From the IMG/VR virus record IMGVR_UViG_3300008258_000002, positions 1 to 64,000 of that record: 64,000 bases of DNA, one strand, 5' to 3'. Each line of letters opens with the position of its first letter. The first letter of the stretch is position 1. Both the position numbers and the translations under genes were made by a program. Source of the stretch: a virus. The notes beneath the pieces are model-generated. The model was not told the DNA's origin. It did no database searches and worked only from the letters and a program-made list of their open reading frames with translations. Below, one piece after another: positions 20,001-30,000 of this stretch.

Positions 20001-23000
20001 CTAATACTGTTTGGGTCAAAAGATTTTGGCCTATTGTAATTGTTGTCGCTTTGGTTCCAAAATCCAATACTAATTCCATCTCTTAGTTGCTTTAAGCGTC
20101 TAAGCAACTCTCTGTGGTCAGCATTTCTGCCAAATGCTCTATCTAATTCTGGTAGCCCAGTAATTAAACTGTCTAGGAAATCTACTGCTTCCTGTTGCTT
20201 CATTCCGTCAGCATAAGCAGTTTCCAATATTTTATATTGAACATCAAAATCAGCGGTTCGGCCTATGCTATCTCTAGACCTATCTCCAGCAAAGAAATCT
20301 CTAAAAATTGGAGGCATAGCGTCAAGTATCGCTTGTTGTTCTTCTGGAGTTTTTCTTAAGAACTCTCCGTCATAAGCCCTGACCTCATCGTTAATGCTAT
20401 AACTTGTTAAGACAGATACATTACTTGAGTAACCAGAGTTGTTGGTAAATGTGAGCCTTCTTAGCCAACCGCGCCCACCGCTGTGAGCCCCGTAACCGCC
20501 CGGAGTGTCATCATCTTGTTTTGCTCCAGGGGTTGCTGGAATATACTCACCGCTAATTAATCCCATATCTTTGAGGACTTTAAAAATAGTAGCGTTTGGG
20601 CAACTCATATGAACTGCCTTGTCTGCTTGACTTCTGTCGTGCCAACGCATGTCTCTAGAAACCATCTTTGAGTATGGGTTTCCTCTAGCACTTAAGTTTG
20701 AACTATGCTTGAGCCTTCCGCCAAACATGCTTTGTACCCACCTAATTAGGTTTATGTGAGCACTTGCTAAACCTAAAGCGTGGTGTCCGTCGTTAGTAAA
20801 TGCCCCACCAACACTGGCAATTCTAGGTACTGGTTTTCCATCAACAATTTCGTCATACATTTGTCCACCGTTAAATGAAATACCTCCACCATCGTTACTG
20901 TCGTTTACAATTCCGTTTTTGTCGATGCTGTGGGCGTGAGAGTGGTCTGGTGTCCACTTAACCATGTAAGGTTTTCCATTTTTAGCAATAATTATTGCTT
21001 CAAAGTACTGAACTTTTCTAATACCATTGTTGTCGGTACCATATCTAACAGTGTTTGGAAGAACTCTAACTGTTTTTAGTTTTTCTTCTGGGTTGCTAGT
21101 ACTAATTGATAATTCAGTATCGGCAGCATAATTCTTATTGTTAGAAAAATTCTCGTGTATTTGATTTAAAAGTTTTGTGACTCTTTTAGCAATTTCAAAT
21201 TGATATCTAAATTTTTCTTGGTCTTGGTCTAAAGCACTCTCTTTCATTGCTTTTATCATTGAGTCTCTATACTTCAAAAGATTATTTACAACTGTGCGAG
21301 AGCCAGGGAACGGGCTATTCCTATCCTCTGGGTTGGGAGTATCTTCTGTGAGTCGGTCACCAAAGTCTGGAATAATTTTGTCGCCGACATTTGCCAGTTC
21401 CCTGTCAAGAAAACTCTTAAAGTTTTCTCCGCTTGGGGTGGACAAATTGTCGTCGGAAGGAGCATAATTTACTACTAAATCTGGCTGAGGGCTAACACGC
21501 GGCAAATCTGGAGTAGCAGACGGTGATGTAATTTTAGAAGTGGCTTGCGGAACTGCTGGGGCTTGTGGTCTAGGCTCTCTAACATCCTTACCACCAACGG
21601 TTATCCTGCGAATTCCAGCGTAGTCGTTCCACTCGTTAGCAATCGTTAATGCTTGTTCGTGGTCTATGTCAAGTTGAACTACTTTTAGACCCTTAAGGGC
21701 AAGTTTGTCGCCTCTTTTTTGGGCTAGCCAAGCAGCAGCCCAGCGGTGATGTCCGTCAAGAACATAACCATCTCTTGATATAACAATTGGGTTTTCGTGT
21801 GGGTTAAATTTATTGAATAACTCAATGTCTTTCCAAGACTCAGCAATCTTGGCAATATCGCCCATGTCCATTTCCATTTGAACAGGGTGTAATTGGTCTG
21901 GCATCATTCTTGTGTATCGGTGACCAACACCAATTCTTGCCATGTCTCGTAAAAATAGAGGCAGGTTTTTTTCATCAAGTTGTGGCATATTGATACGCTC
22001 AGCACCGAGGTTGTCGTTGCTAAAAGCATCTTCTCCAGAAATTCTTAGGTTGGTTATGTCAACCGCAAGATTCCTAAACTTACGGTGAAGTTCAACCATA
22101 TCTTCTGGTGATAACGGAGAGCCGGGCTCTATTTTCCCATCTACCCAAGCCTTTAGTTCATCAATATTTTCCTCGTTCATAAATCTAAGATTTATGGCAC
22201 GCTTAATTCTGTATTCTTGCCACTCTGGTAGGGACTCAAGTAAGTTTGCTATGTGTCTAAGTCTTGGGTCATCTGGATTTGACGCATATAGTGGGTTTTC
22301 GTCTCTACCTAAGTACTTCTGCTGACTAAGCGCATAATCACAGGCTGCTATTGCTTTGTCTAAATCTGCTTCAGCAAAACCACCGTTATATAATTCTTCG
22401 TAAATTTCTTGAGGAGTCTTTAAATTTTTACGGACTTCTTCTCGTCTTACTCTGGCTTTGTTCCAAAAACCCTCTTCTGGGTCATGCTCTGGAAGTTTTT
22501 CTGGAATTGGACTAGATTCTGGTTTAAGACTAGGCTTAAACTCAATTAAGTTTCCATTTCCATCAATAATTTTGTCGTTTTCGCCTTTTTCCCCTTCGCG
22601 AATATAAATTCTTTTATTTTCTGGAGTTTTATCGGCTTCAGTTAGTCTTTCATCTGGAATACGCTTACCGTCTTTTTCATACCAAACATCATTGCTTTGG
22701 CGTTTTTCATCCCACTGGCTTGTGTCTGGAACTGGGAACTTTTCGGCTGGCTTAGCCTTTTTGCTAGGCTTTTTTACATCTGGTTTTGCTGGCTCTTCGT
22801 CTTTATCAATCCTGTTGCCTTTTTCATCAACAATGTTGTAGGACTTGTGCTTAGGTGCTCTTAGACGAGCCTTTTCAATAACTCTTTTTTCTGGCTTTGA
22901 TACTTCGCCACGAGCCATACTAAGTTCAAAATCGGTAGGCTTGTTGCCTTTCCACATTTGGTCAATAAACTCAATGTCTCTGTCAAGAATTTCGCCAACG

Positions 23001-23395
23001 CGGTTTCCGTTAACATCTAGATTTACGCCAACATCTTTAAGTGCTTCTTTGCTTAGAAGTGCCTTAGCAACCGTAGCAACTCGGGAAGGGACTTCGTAGA
23101 TACCCGGTCTTCTGGCCTCTGTGACATAGACCCGCATATAGTCTGGGCGTTCAGCGGGACCGACATAACGACCAACAAATTTTTCAATAGTTCCGTTTCC
23201 TAAACGGCCAGGGAACGAAATACCGCCACCCATTTCGGCCCAACGACCATAACGGTCACGCCTTTGAAGTGCTACACGAGCACGACGAGCAAGGGTGGAG
23301 TTTCCGCCAGATGTCCAGCGATTACCTGCCGCTACTAAACCTTCTTGGGTTTCGTCACATTCAAACTCTATACCGAAAGAGTTATAGTAGGTCAT
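11069..23395 (-). CDS. 4108-residue multi-domain virion or effector protein
   Basis: One open frame of 12.3 kb behind an AGGAGAAG site. Domains by approximate residue: 20-60 the LVAAGNRW..GGNSTLARRAR and RDRYGRWAEMGGG motif shared with the 3229-residue protein; 500-600 a ParB/sulfiredoxin-like domain (DGYVLDGHHRWAAAWLA); 643 a VNYAP linker; 760-930 an acetyltransferase-like region (GHHALGLASAHINLIRWVQ, LKHSSNLSARG); 1930-2180 a HipA/PI-kinase-like domain (GQSGSRKYELPDGRKFKVK, LGNQDFVLNTGN, RCDVGGG); 2310-2400 a possible degenerate NUDIX domain (VIARRKDANGNYQYLLVKP, LNERFGV); 2950-3100 a KOW/SH3-like segment; and at least nine small beta-plus-helix modules ending F-x-[ST]-x-x-E-A, joined by Pro-rich linkers. 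This looks like several enzymes strung together. Whether it is packaged and injected, or an ordinary virion protein, is unknown. Confidence 0.7.
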   Translation of the reverse strand: MTYYNSFGIEFECDETQEGLVAAGNRWTSGGNSTLARRARVALQRRDRYGRWAEMGGGISFPGRLGNGTIEKFVGRYVGPAERPDYMRVYVTEARRPGIYEVPSRVATVAKALLSKEALKDVGVNLDVNGNRVGEILDRDIEFIDQMWKGNKPTDFELSMARGEVSKPEKRVIEKARLRAPKHKSYNIVDEKGNRIDKDEEPAKPDVKKPSKKAKPAEKFPVPDTSQWDEKRQSNDVWYEKDGKRIPDERLTEADKTPENKRIYIREGEKGENDKIIDGNGNLIEFKPSLKPESSPIPEKLPEHDPEEGFWNKARVRREEVRKNLKTPQEIYEELYNGGFAEADLDKAIAACDYALSQQKYLGRDENPLYASNPDDPRLRHIANLLESLPEWQEYRIKRAINLRFMNEENIDELKAWVDGKIEPGSPLSPEDMVELHRKFRNLAVDITNLRISGEDAFSNDNLGAERINMPQLDEKNLPLFLRDMARIGVGHRYTRMMPDQLHPVQMEMDMGDIAKIAESWKDIELFNKFNPHENPIVISRDGYVLDGHHRWAAAWLAQKRGDKLALKGLKVVQLDIDHEQALTIANEWNDYAGIRRITVGGKDVREPRPQAPAVPQATSKITSPSATPDLPRVSPQPDLVVNYAPSDDNLSTPSGENFKSFLDRELANVGDKIIPDFGDRLTEDTPNPEDRNSPFPGSRTVVNNLLKYRDSMIKAMKESALDQDQEKFRYQFEIAKRVTKLLNQIHENFSNNKNYAADTELSISTSNPEEKLKTVRVLPNTVRYGTDNNGIRKVQYFEAIIIAKNGKPYMVKWTPDHSHAHSIDKNGIVNDSNDGGGISFNGGQMYDEIVDGKPVPRIASVGGAFTNDGHHALGLASAHINLIRWVQSMFGGRLKHSSNLSARGNPYSKMVSRDMRWHDRSQADKAVHMSCPNATIFKVLKDMGLISGEYIPATPGAKQDDDTPGGYGAHSGGRGWLRRLTFTNNSGYSSNVSVLTSYSINDEVRAYDGEFLRKTPEEQQAILDAMPPIFRDFFAGDRSRDSIGRTADFDVQYKILETAYADGMKQQEAVDFLDSLITGLPELDRAFGRNADHRELLRRLKQLRDGISIGFWNQSDNNYNRPKSFDPNSIRAIESPFAGYFKFNDWVLPRDVNRVLNDLPFSARPHRGGWSKPDGWTEEPQALKDLYGPEILLASLRDALLNKKGKSAKLPDINGEENTVDPTAVYKALENNGYDTELILAGIYDELNGNSVNTEKLLAKRQELGNLQGIIEEITNEIADVKAPIEFSRIGGEYDSESKVLQSDLVRRGETGEIPTALQLRPLSLDNEAYDYLGPTGARTQVILSQHHTPEISMSRYYIDGVSDNPKVIARNFNPTGLRNALIDSVTKNNYAVKLRYPNGQTIDVPNNAIRDALQYQGYDINTVLREEPSLKPKLKRISSVSDRENADGNGTRISEWAIYNSSGEEIRLNGPGIRQKRNDTTGEHEWDVVDLSSPQDNRTIVAKLAKVKKNDEGNYEVWVANRADNKTDEFSGEPSGVYETLQEALYDVKNHISDDANIDASTNLLGQGRAPTVSNGFAIVGGANDEAEVTVGDLTLQRPDGAESFVVFSNGAGTGRFRRISTARIENNTIGTVYTAETYSVGEDGGKIEAFDLVRKSFIGSDPVRKQRIYEIAKTNRGFELTTHKYHPDEGGVTRTETLVFDNYEDAKDYANKKLLAGHIGLPGEKVFPNLSVRQERVPASADLSNQNIFQDNSSIQINTPVKMTDGVKGLLKINVKKGAHPTWRNGEDNQQYVFAEFSFGNEPDEPLITGKITRTGVRQWVTVSSTNSPSFKEHAISSILRNGTFFANSKEEAFESLKYRLEESFGITNQQRADGQSVLPRIRLVNRAVKLEPPPPPPAPEDKSLFADGVFDDFLRVRNTPLDITGAEDKGGMGLGQSGSRKYELPDGRKFKVKDEGARKAASESLNHALHLALGIPATEARTGKAPGTTHAVNVIDPFEPDIVSGRRNGHMPGQDLFKDSEFDKPENQQAIADIQEGLIIDYWLGNQDFVLNTGNSFVAVRDGVRRGVRCDVGGGMFTAIRQQLINNFADGNDAVEEFIHYCGDFMNSGRVNKSSESGHMRRGLTKEKMLDIARRTLLRYTDDKIDRIVDAHITDPNDNALAKQGLKARRLAMLNYLGIDHNETPPTRQAPAVQAPRVQPPTANVPGGTPNELPNGANGAVPVVGINPAGKPIVGLPGELQSNGLWVMPLEAITPDIANAIARGEVVPENLPLHAVDSTNPENSIVIDGSGVLRPASALNHGYTTVIARRKDANGNYQYLLVKPDGDNTPFGRANRDRFGGAYKEHERFDVRPSAQEILNERFGVEAENKVVATQEILRSVPGLDGVHRVIIADIADFDMSISQPHPTQGYALSRRWAIWSQNPYGDQGDDNFIPLDATERERLVSKARRWENTNPAPAGNQPPSGGDSNGGDDGSGPSNPSNGGGGTTPPMSGSDDDWQPFSRFTAISALPGMPEMEFEFNIYRRRDGAVKVVSEFDNLLGHVKPLEHGYWVATLMPDKIGTNNNVGAEKAFFRNKSDAENWLSRRIYNQVGVREDARRRFTDHPTDTTFFPDVQPPFVVERGYLNPTTDAQSRLAKRLVKNKQATAEERAMYKAILSQRNPTVGDVGWIIGQLKDREDRDIAEIQASDQAELDAFNAGNPIQESSLENAGDGANRRHAVRAGDLEVGHRILGNINADVVFTVPGENDTVNIGVVGDDGQLKIYKVGRNRVLDCIYGRQAQQAPAQQPAAQGLAVRRRRNELIQDEIRRAYPNAYTLPNGDIIIGKRDHRMADGRVFRYEAVVHKLKSDEFVGYVRRQELGADRAPTGPSEAAYLTTPAHSATALKNRLRKRVVPALTAANPANGFNQVGDVQPEVTDPSTGLLLPETLVNLQKRFIGTTGIEKTGHPAKDALIEYVQTLVARGISAPEIINQVTGPNQRLFSRAQMDDIIDRLEANRLYPGVNVIPYVSKDNKTIVRVGDRVVHYNADGTPKLMANGQPRTGTVVRRVPYTLNVKPSGQYEYTDQTFVQWDDTSRPHQAAPRRLEVTRRADGTDPIPAVQDSGSTPPSPSIDALPVQPKRVVPRPVAPSRRIPPIREPEQITESLIVQKMGQFTGQLPDNYTLDRSDAIDSANLGGRSPIVLTELTSDGEFIVGRVYQDGSSIVQEIRENGQAVSRRVARDLDDALEGLVLHAITQPFRRDDNESSDSSGGSSPDDAGGGVPTPPNNPPAGDGEEAESSAPGLDLSRGRNGQSPQGVLRFINGTIPKVNTFWDDDYPPTRYQVVRDENRTRFLGIGGDNPGAEAFIKVERTSEGNWKVVDPRRRRDNNGNYIDPDPYPAQYGDRNLAEAIAINDMTGNNENNRELLEAPETPAQNAPAVPSNQVPSDQELMDTDPAIRNFVNRGRVNNSRRLLTNGTEVTAYDADNEIASIQAPGPDGQYIVTDFRNGNVSGFSNRFEAIVQFGNILQSYDDQQGFNQVNLDSTPQRVPEIDLPWNDKRNEVQPLEISAIRSFEVIMDPNGDGNLAPVKVQINRNPDSTTFFVGDPISQDSDLNVIKYTAGWGVDGITSNSGEVKIFASRDEAEAAALNAFRDFYSDIRERYVAQGGNRNNAPAVPAVPATPTGPSNGGNGDTPPTNNPPVPPAQTPVPPAQEPADAVEPEIPQGRPRVNTVKPGDRYIKTRSRRDPNGGPQTLFDIYDRKTRKIIANARTWQEANDIVNGIRDLKGKLIDYQTPIQPRDRLAPSATKPQGYKRVANGNGYYLENPNDPDGPVVRVDWNEDSEDWVGALYANKADATATINPMEEFFDSSQDSIYNKANLSIQKELDRRNPPAPQPQAQTQPQANTGTKTNLGNDIFSVHNENEEYGIAIKGADGKWAVRVHENGIDAMNNTNPISTGSYDTPEEAEAAIRQAIAERKAQRNASNILQWQSASDGKAYLGLEGVPGRDADNSPIIGISPSPFGNSWISAGWNRKADRDAGLPPAVVNQHENEEAAKDYGQEMMRRLGELLGVRQVDPTIQENPSAGGEQLPPGVTLQDQVDAGLTTPLNPDAPLPGTNTPNQ

Positions 23396-23498
23396 TAAAA
23401 ACTTCTCCTGATTGGTTATAGAGGAGCGGATATTCTATAAAAAGTATAGCAGCGCGTCTGATAACCTATTTATTAGGTTTGTTCTATTCTACAATAAA
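23396..23498 (-). promoter_or_regulatory. Leader of the 4108-residue gene with a short hairpin
   Basis: A 103-base gap. A hairpin AACCTA / TAGGTT (23463-23479) can end transcription from the 97-residue gene. TATACT and TATAGA boxes (minus strand) lie about 40-60 bases before the giant start, but no good -35 hexamer is visible. An AGGAGAAG ribosome site precedes the ATG. Confidence 0.4.
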
Positions 23499-23792
23499 TT
23501 AAAAAGTCTTATATTTTTCAGGGATTTCTGGAACTAAATCACCCTCAAATTTGACCATTACAAAATTCTCTTCTATAAACATTCTGAAGAATAGCGGGTC
23601 GTCGCTTTTCACTTCCATGTCTGCCAGAAATTTATCAAATCTGTAAGTTTTTGTGCCTTTATCTAGTAGCAACATACGCCAATCAAGCCAAGCGCGGAGA
23701 GCCAAACACTTGTCGTTATCTAGAAACTCTGGCTTTATGTCTAAATAAAAATAATAATTTAGATAACTTCCATCTGGAAAAGTGACTTTCAT
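23499..23792 (-). CDS. Hypothetical protein
   Basis: 97 residues, aromatic and acidic (GSYLNYYFYLDIKPEFLDND, DPLFFRMFIEENFVMVKFEGD). I recognise no family. It is the last gene of a tight set with 23793-24023 (no gap) and the ART polyprotein. Its length and position suggest a small partner or chaperone of one of the giant proteins, but nothing in the sequence proves this. Confidence 0.6.
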   Translation of the reverse strand: MKVTFPDGSYLNYYFYLDIKPEFLDNDKCLALRAWLDWRMLLLDKGTKTYRFDKFLADMEVKSDDPLFFRMFIEENFVMVKFEGDLVPEIPEKYKTF

Positions 23793-24023
23793 TTAGACAC
23801 CTTTTGGCTTTATGTGCCCAGACTTGATTAGTTCGTTTAGCAGTTCGGCTGGCATAGCCTTGGCTGCTGGCAATTTCAAAAAGTCTTCAATGCTGGTTCC
23901 ACCTAGAGACCTTAGAAACTCTTCTGGCTCAGTCGGTAAATCCCAAGAAAGCGACTTTATCCAGTCGGCGTTTTCGTTGTCGGTTTCAGACCAGATTACT
24001 TCTTCATTTTCGTTTTCTGCCAT
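23793..24023 (-). CDS. Hypothetical protein
   Basis: 76 residues, strongly acidic N-terminus (NENEEVIWSETDNENADW) followed by two predicted helices (SIEDFLKLPAAKAMPAELLNELIKSG). Its ATG overlaps the stop of the five-ART gene (TAATG), so it is probably translated by coupling to it. I recognise no family. A small acidic protein coupled to a toxin-like gene could be an inhibitor or chaperone, but this is an inference from arrangement only. Confidence 0.6.
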   Translation of the reverse strand: MAENENEEVIWSETDNENADWIKSLSWDLPTEPEEFLRSLGGTSIEDFLKLPAAKAMPAELLNELIKSGHIKPKGV

Positions 24024-27000
24024 TATGGTATTCCTTGCTTTTGTTTTGCTAATTCATTCATTAATAAAGATAATACTATACCCACTGGCAAGGCACCAGC
24101 ATTAAAAATCGGACCATCTGGTATAGTAAAGTATTTAGGTGTTCCGTCTGCGTTAAAACCTACTCTAAGTTTATCTCCAGGACTAACAAGATTTCCTGGA
24201 TACATAATGGTCGGGTCCCCCGAAAACATGGCTTGAGTTAGAGTTGAGAAAAACTCTCCATGAAGAAACGGATTTAGCCCGCGAACTCCACCAACTTTTT
24301 TAGAACCTTTTTGATGTTGCGTAGAGTAAGGAGTGGAAATTTCAGGAGCAAAAACCGACACTTCTTCGTTGCTTAATAATGCAAGCAAACTTGCTGGTGT
24401 AAGATTAGTTATTTCACTGCTCAAAACCGTGTCTCCAAGATTTCCGTTTACAAGATTTTGAATTAGATTTCCGTTAGCATCCCTTTGGGTTATAAAACGA
24501 GCCAAAACAGCCCACTCCGCTGGCTTAAGTTCTGGAAATAATGCTTGTATCATCATATGAGTCAGTTCATGTGCCGCAACGCTCACTGCCCTTTTCCTAC
24601 CACTACCCGGTATCGGTCTGCCACTTGAATCATCTTCATCTGGCCCATCTAGACCAAGTGACATAAACGCATCTTGCGGCGAAAGATTGCCCGATAAACT
24701 ATAGGTACTCCTATCTTTAGGCAGGTAACTAAAATTTCCTCTATCTGTGGCAAAAAATATAACATCATTACTTGCTATAAAGTTTTTTACTAGCAAAGCA
24801 ATCGGGTAAGGTAAGGTTTGTATTGCTTCAGTCAAAATAGAAGCATACCCTCTAGCATCTGTTAAATCACCAGTAGCCCGAATTGAAGGATTAGGAACAA
24901 AAACGGGGTTACGATTCGCATCATGACCAAGGGAACCTTTTCCAACATAGTTTATTTCTCTTGGTTCTATAGTGACACTATGGCCAAAAACAATTCCTAA
25001 CTCTTCTAATTTTGGTTTAATTATTTCATCATGCACCTTTTTAGAAAAATCTGTTATTGCTTTTTTGTAATTCTTTTTATTATCTTCATAAATTTCTAAT
25101 TTATTAAACAAATTCCTAGCAAGTTGGTTATAATCAGGTATTGGATTATTGCCAATAATTTCGGACAATTCCGCTTCCCAAGCCGCAGAGTTCGGGTTAT
25201 TAGTAACATTTAAATTATGCGCGGCATCAAAAAATGATTCCCATGTTTGAGTAAAGTAAGTTCCTAACATCATTTTTGCAATAACTTTTTTTACTTCTGC
25301 GTCTCTTTGAGCAGAGTCTGGCATTTTTGCAATTTCAATTAAGTGAGAGTTGGCGGCTGTTAATAATGCCAATGTTTTTGTGAGGGCTTCGTCTTTCGAT
25401 ATATTTGGATATCTCTTTTTTACAGCCCACTGAGCAAAAGCACCAAAATCACTATTCCAAACCAAATCTGGGGCGTTAGGGTCTTTTAAAAAATATTTGT
25501 CATTGATATAACTTAAAGCCGTATCTATAATACTTTGTCGCACAGGACTGTTATTAGCCCCAAAATTATTTAGAATTGCTGAGTTTTCTAACTGCTGGGC
25601 TGCTCTTTCTAGTGTTCTTAATCCTAATTCTGCTTCATCTCTAGACGCTTTTACTTGCTTCTTTTGAGCATTTAAATCTTTAATTGTTTCAGCAAATTTT
25701 TCATTTACTTGATTTTCAATATCATCAGAAGCAGCAGAACCCAATGCTTCCATTGTTGAAACTAAATCTTTCCAAACTTGATTAGGCTCTAAAATTTGAA
25801 TTGAGTTTGGTTTTTCTGGGTCGTCACCGCCAGGCACATTAAAAATTTCTTGAGTAATGTCTGTAGAGCCCAAAATATTTAACGGCTGATTAGGGTCAAG
25901 TAAATCTTGTGGAGACGACGGTAGCATTTGAGCAATTTCTGGAATTTTTTGTGCTAACTCTTCTTTTTGCTCCTCCATCCTTTCTTTAAGAATTTCTTTT
26001 TCTTTTTCTTGCTTTTCTTTAAGTTCTCCTTGTATCTTTTTTTGTGCTTCCGCTAATTTTTGTCTTCTTTCAACTTCTTTAGCAAGACCAGCGCCTTTAT
26101 TTTTGTTTTTAGGGGCGTAATTTACTACTAATCTATTATCTGGTTCTATCGGAGCGTCGTTGCCTAATATAAATCCTTCAGGAGTTTCTAATGCGCCAAG
26201 GTCCTCTGGTTGTGGCATTATTTGTTCTACTACTTGACCGTCTTTTTTGATTAAGCCACTTTTATTTGATTCAATTTCTTCTTTTGTTTTTGGCTCTACA
26301 TCAAACTCAAGGTAAGTAACTCCGTCTTTTTCGGTTTTACTTACTAATTTCATTTTTACATCTGGGCGCAAAAGAACTGCTTGCACCATAGCGTCTTCTC
26401 TATCTCTTCCAGCATCAATATCGCTAAAGTTTTCACTTTCGTCTGCTTGATTTTTTGTATATAAAGCATTCATACCTTTAGGGCAGTTCAATCTAAGAAC
26501 CACTGGTTTTTTGCCTTTGTTGAAATAATAGGTTTTATCTAATTGGTCGCCGTTCCTGCGAAGCAATTGTTTGTTAGGCACATCAGATAACAAACTCAGT
26601 TCCTGTATATTGTCAAAATAAATTGAGTCTCCCACTTCGGCAGCGTCAACTATATTTTCTGGTAGCCACTCGCCTCTGTGAAGTTGAGTATTTTCTTTTA
26701 AAGTTGATTGAGATATTAGTGGAGAAATTCTAGAAACAAATTCAGGTTTCATACTCTTGTTATAGACATAACTACCTCTTGTGCTGGCTAGTACCTGTCT
26801 TGATGTCTCACTTGCGCCCCAGTCGCCTATGGCATATAACGATTCTTTTCTGACATTTTTTAGTCCTTGCCAAATATCTCCCGGACTTGTAATTTCTGTC
26901 CTTGACGGCGGATTTGGTATAACTCCGCCAACAGATAATTCAAACTTGCTTTCAATAAATTTCTTATCAAAATCTCTCAGAGCGTTTATGGAATCAGCCA

Positions 27001-30000
27001 AGTCTTGAACTAAATTAAAATACTTTCTTCCTAGTTCGTCTATAAGACGAGGATTAGGCACTAATCTGCCATTTTCATCCATATCGTACTTATACGGTAG
27101 TGGTCGGTAGGCACCTCCGTTAGCCCTCCTCGCCGCGCGCTCTTTGTCTAAAATCTCTTTTCTGGCTCTGTCTAACTTATTTTCTGCTTCTTCATATTTT
27201 TTAAATAATTGTTCGCGCTTTTTTAAATCTTTTCCGTATTTTTTAGGTTCTGGGACATCTGAACTTACTAATTTTTGAGGACCAGTTAGATTTAGTGGGG
27301 CATAACTTACTATAAAACCTTCTGCTGGAGAGTCAAGTGGCGCTTTTTCAGCATTAGCCTCTAATTTTTCGGCAAAAAATGGTTCCACATTTTCGTATGT
27401 TTCTGGCTGGTCATTTTTAGATTCAGGCTTGTTTTCGTCAATGCTATAAACTTTTTCTTGTTCCAACTCAATTACTTGAATTTCTTTTGGTTCGCTCAAC
27501 ATCCAAACTGAAATTGGAATGGAGTATTTGCTTCTATTTCTGTCGTTAGTAAATTTCAACGTATCGGTGTTGAAGCGTGATAAATCGTCTTTTGGATTTT
27601 TTATCAATGCTTCTCGTATTTCATTTAGCAAATCTTCTGGTACTTGCCCACGAAGAATTGGTATACCCTCTGCTGGGCGGTCTTCAGTGTCAAAAATATT
27701 TACATAATCTCTTGACCAAACTGGAGTAAGAACGGTTTGGTTGCCGACTACTCTAAACTTTCCGTTTACTACAGTTTCGTAATCGTGCGGGTAGAATGAG
27801 TTAGTTTTAGAGAGAGACACTCCATTAGCACCTTCTCTAATTTTTAGAATTATAGGACCCCTATCTGTGCCCCTATTAGTTGCGTACCAAGTGGCAACTC
27901 CGGGTGAGCGCGTGGCAGAAGCAAGTGGCATATCAACCGTATCGCCCTCTCTAACGCTTCTTAGTCTTTCTAATTCTGGAGTAGAAGCGTTTTCGCCATA
28001 TCCGTTTGCCAACCCACGATATAGTGGCGGTTGAGGGCGACTATTTGCAATAGCATTGACCATTCCCTTTATGGCTTTTTCGCCCGGAGCACCCCAGCCT
28101 CTTTGGAGCATAAAGTGGCTTCCCTTGCCCTTATCAAACTCAGTTTCTGGAACTGGTAGTCCAATTAAACGACAAGCCTGTTGACGCATGTAGTCAATGA
28201 ATTGATTTCCGTCAGGACCTCTCTCCCACGCCCACCAAGTGTTTCGTGTCATTCCGCCAGCATTTTTTGGAGAATTAGGTATCTCGTCTGTGGGGTCAAA
28301 CGAGGTTATGTCAGCAACTGCGTCTCTTTCTGGCCGAATAAGTCTTTCAGGAGCATAGTTAACCCATTCGCCAAGTCTAAATCCACTTTCAGCAATTTGG
28401 TCTAGCGGACTTTCAACATCGCTATCAAATACAACTTGATAATTGGCTGCCCTGTTTTCAAAGTTAAAAGCATCACTTATTCCTCCTAATGGGCTCATAT
28501 CTCTTTGACTAGAGACATCTATGCCTTTAGTGTTTCCACCAAGAACAACAAATTCTCTTTCATCTAAGCAACCAAAACCAGTGCCAGGGAAACAGAATAT
28601 ATCTTTTACATCAAACTCTTTGCGGAACAACCTACTTTGTTCGTAGCGGTTGGCAAAAATTGTTCCAATTCTTCTGCTTGTAGTCCAAGCCGATAACGGT
28701 CTAAGGCCCAAAGTTGCGGTAAATTTTCCACCGTTAGGAAAAGTAGACTCTACAATTTCGTGGTTACTAAATTTCTTTACTCCACGGAACAAAGTAAGTT
28801 TTTTTATTCCCTTACGCTTGAAATATTCTTGAGTAAGGTCGTATTGAGCCCTTAGAAACTTTCTAATTAAGTTTTCGCTAGTTTCTAAAATTTTATCTAC
28901 TTTTACTTGTTTCTCTGGGCTAATTTCCCAATCAGCCGCCTTTTCAATTCCAAATTCTTTTTTGGCTAATTCTTGAATTGCTAAAGATAAAGGCTCGTCG
29001 CCGTTTGAAGTAAAAGCCCAAGAACTAATAAGTGCTCTTACAACTCCATATTGACTGCTCTCTTCATCATTAGGAAAGTTGACGACTATGCCCAAGTCTT
29101 TGAAAAGATTTGCTGTTTCTGCCCACTCCGATGCTTCAACAGAAGACATTTTATTTTCAAGGTTTTGTGCCACACCCTTTTTCAAAGCCCTTGCTAGTTC
29201 TACGGTCCCCTCGCCCATAGGACCAGTTCCTATTTGACCAGTGCGAATTGCCTCTCTGTCGTGGAATTCCAATGAATTTTTTAGAGTAAGTGGCATCTCC
29301 CTTTTGTGGAAAGTGGAGTCTTCGGCAATTGATACCCAAATTGCTTCTGTTGGGTGGTGTCGCGCAATTTCATTTCTTTCTGCGTCGTTTAGTAGTCTAG
29401 AGTCACGGCGCGAAGGAGCGTAATTTACTTCTAATCCCAAGTCTGGAAGTAAGTTTGGAAGAGATTCGTAAGTAATGGCTTGTGGCTCTGGAGATGGGTA
29501 TTTGACTGGACTACCTTCTCCACGAGTGTTTAGAACACTGTAGGTTCCTATATCAACGCTATCTACAACTCCACCTAGAACTACCATTTCTTTTTCTTCA
29601 TAACAACCATTACCAAAGCCTGGCATAGAAAATATGTTTTTTACATCAAATTCTTTACGGAATACTCTTCCGTCTTCTCCCCTAGCAAACCCAATTGCTA
29701 CCCCCTCTGAAGTCGACCAAGATGATAAAGGTCTTAGTCTTACTGCTCCTGAAATGCCATTTTCTGTTGAGGAAGTGGTCTTTGGCATATCGTGAGCCTT
29801 GAAGTTTTTGACTCCACGATAGAGAGTTATTTTAGATATACCCTTTTTCTTGAAATATTCTTGAGTGAGGTCATACTGGGCTTGTAAAAATCTTCCAATC
29901 AAGTTTCTGTTTTTGTCAGCAACATCTTTAACCTGTATCTCCATACCGATTCCGTTATTCCATTCGGCTGAACCTCTAATGCCAAACTGTCTTCTAGCCA

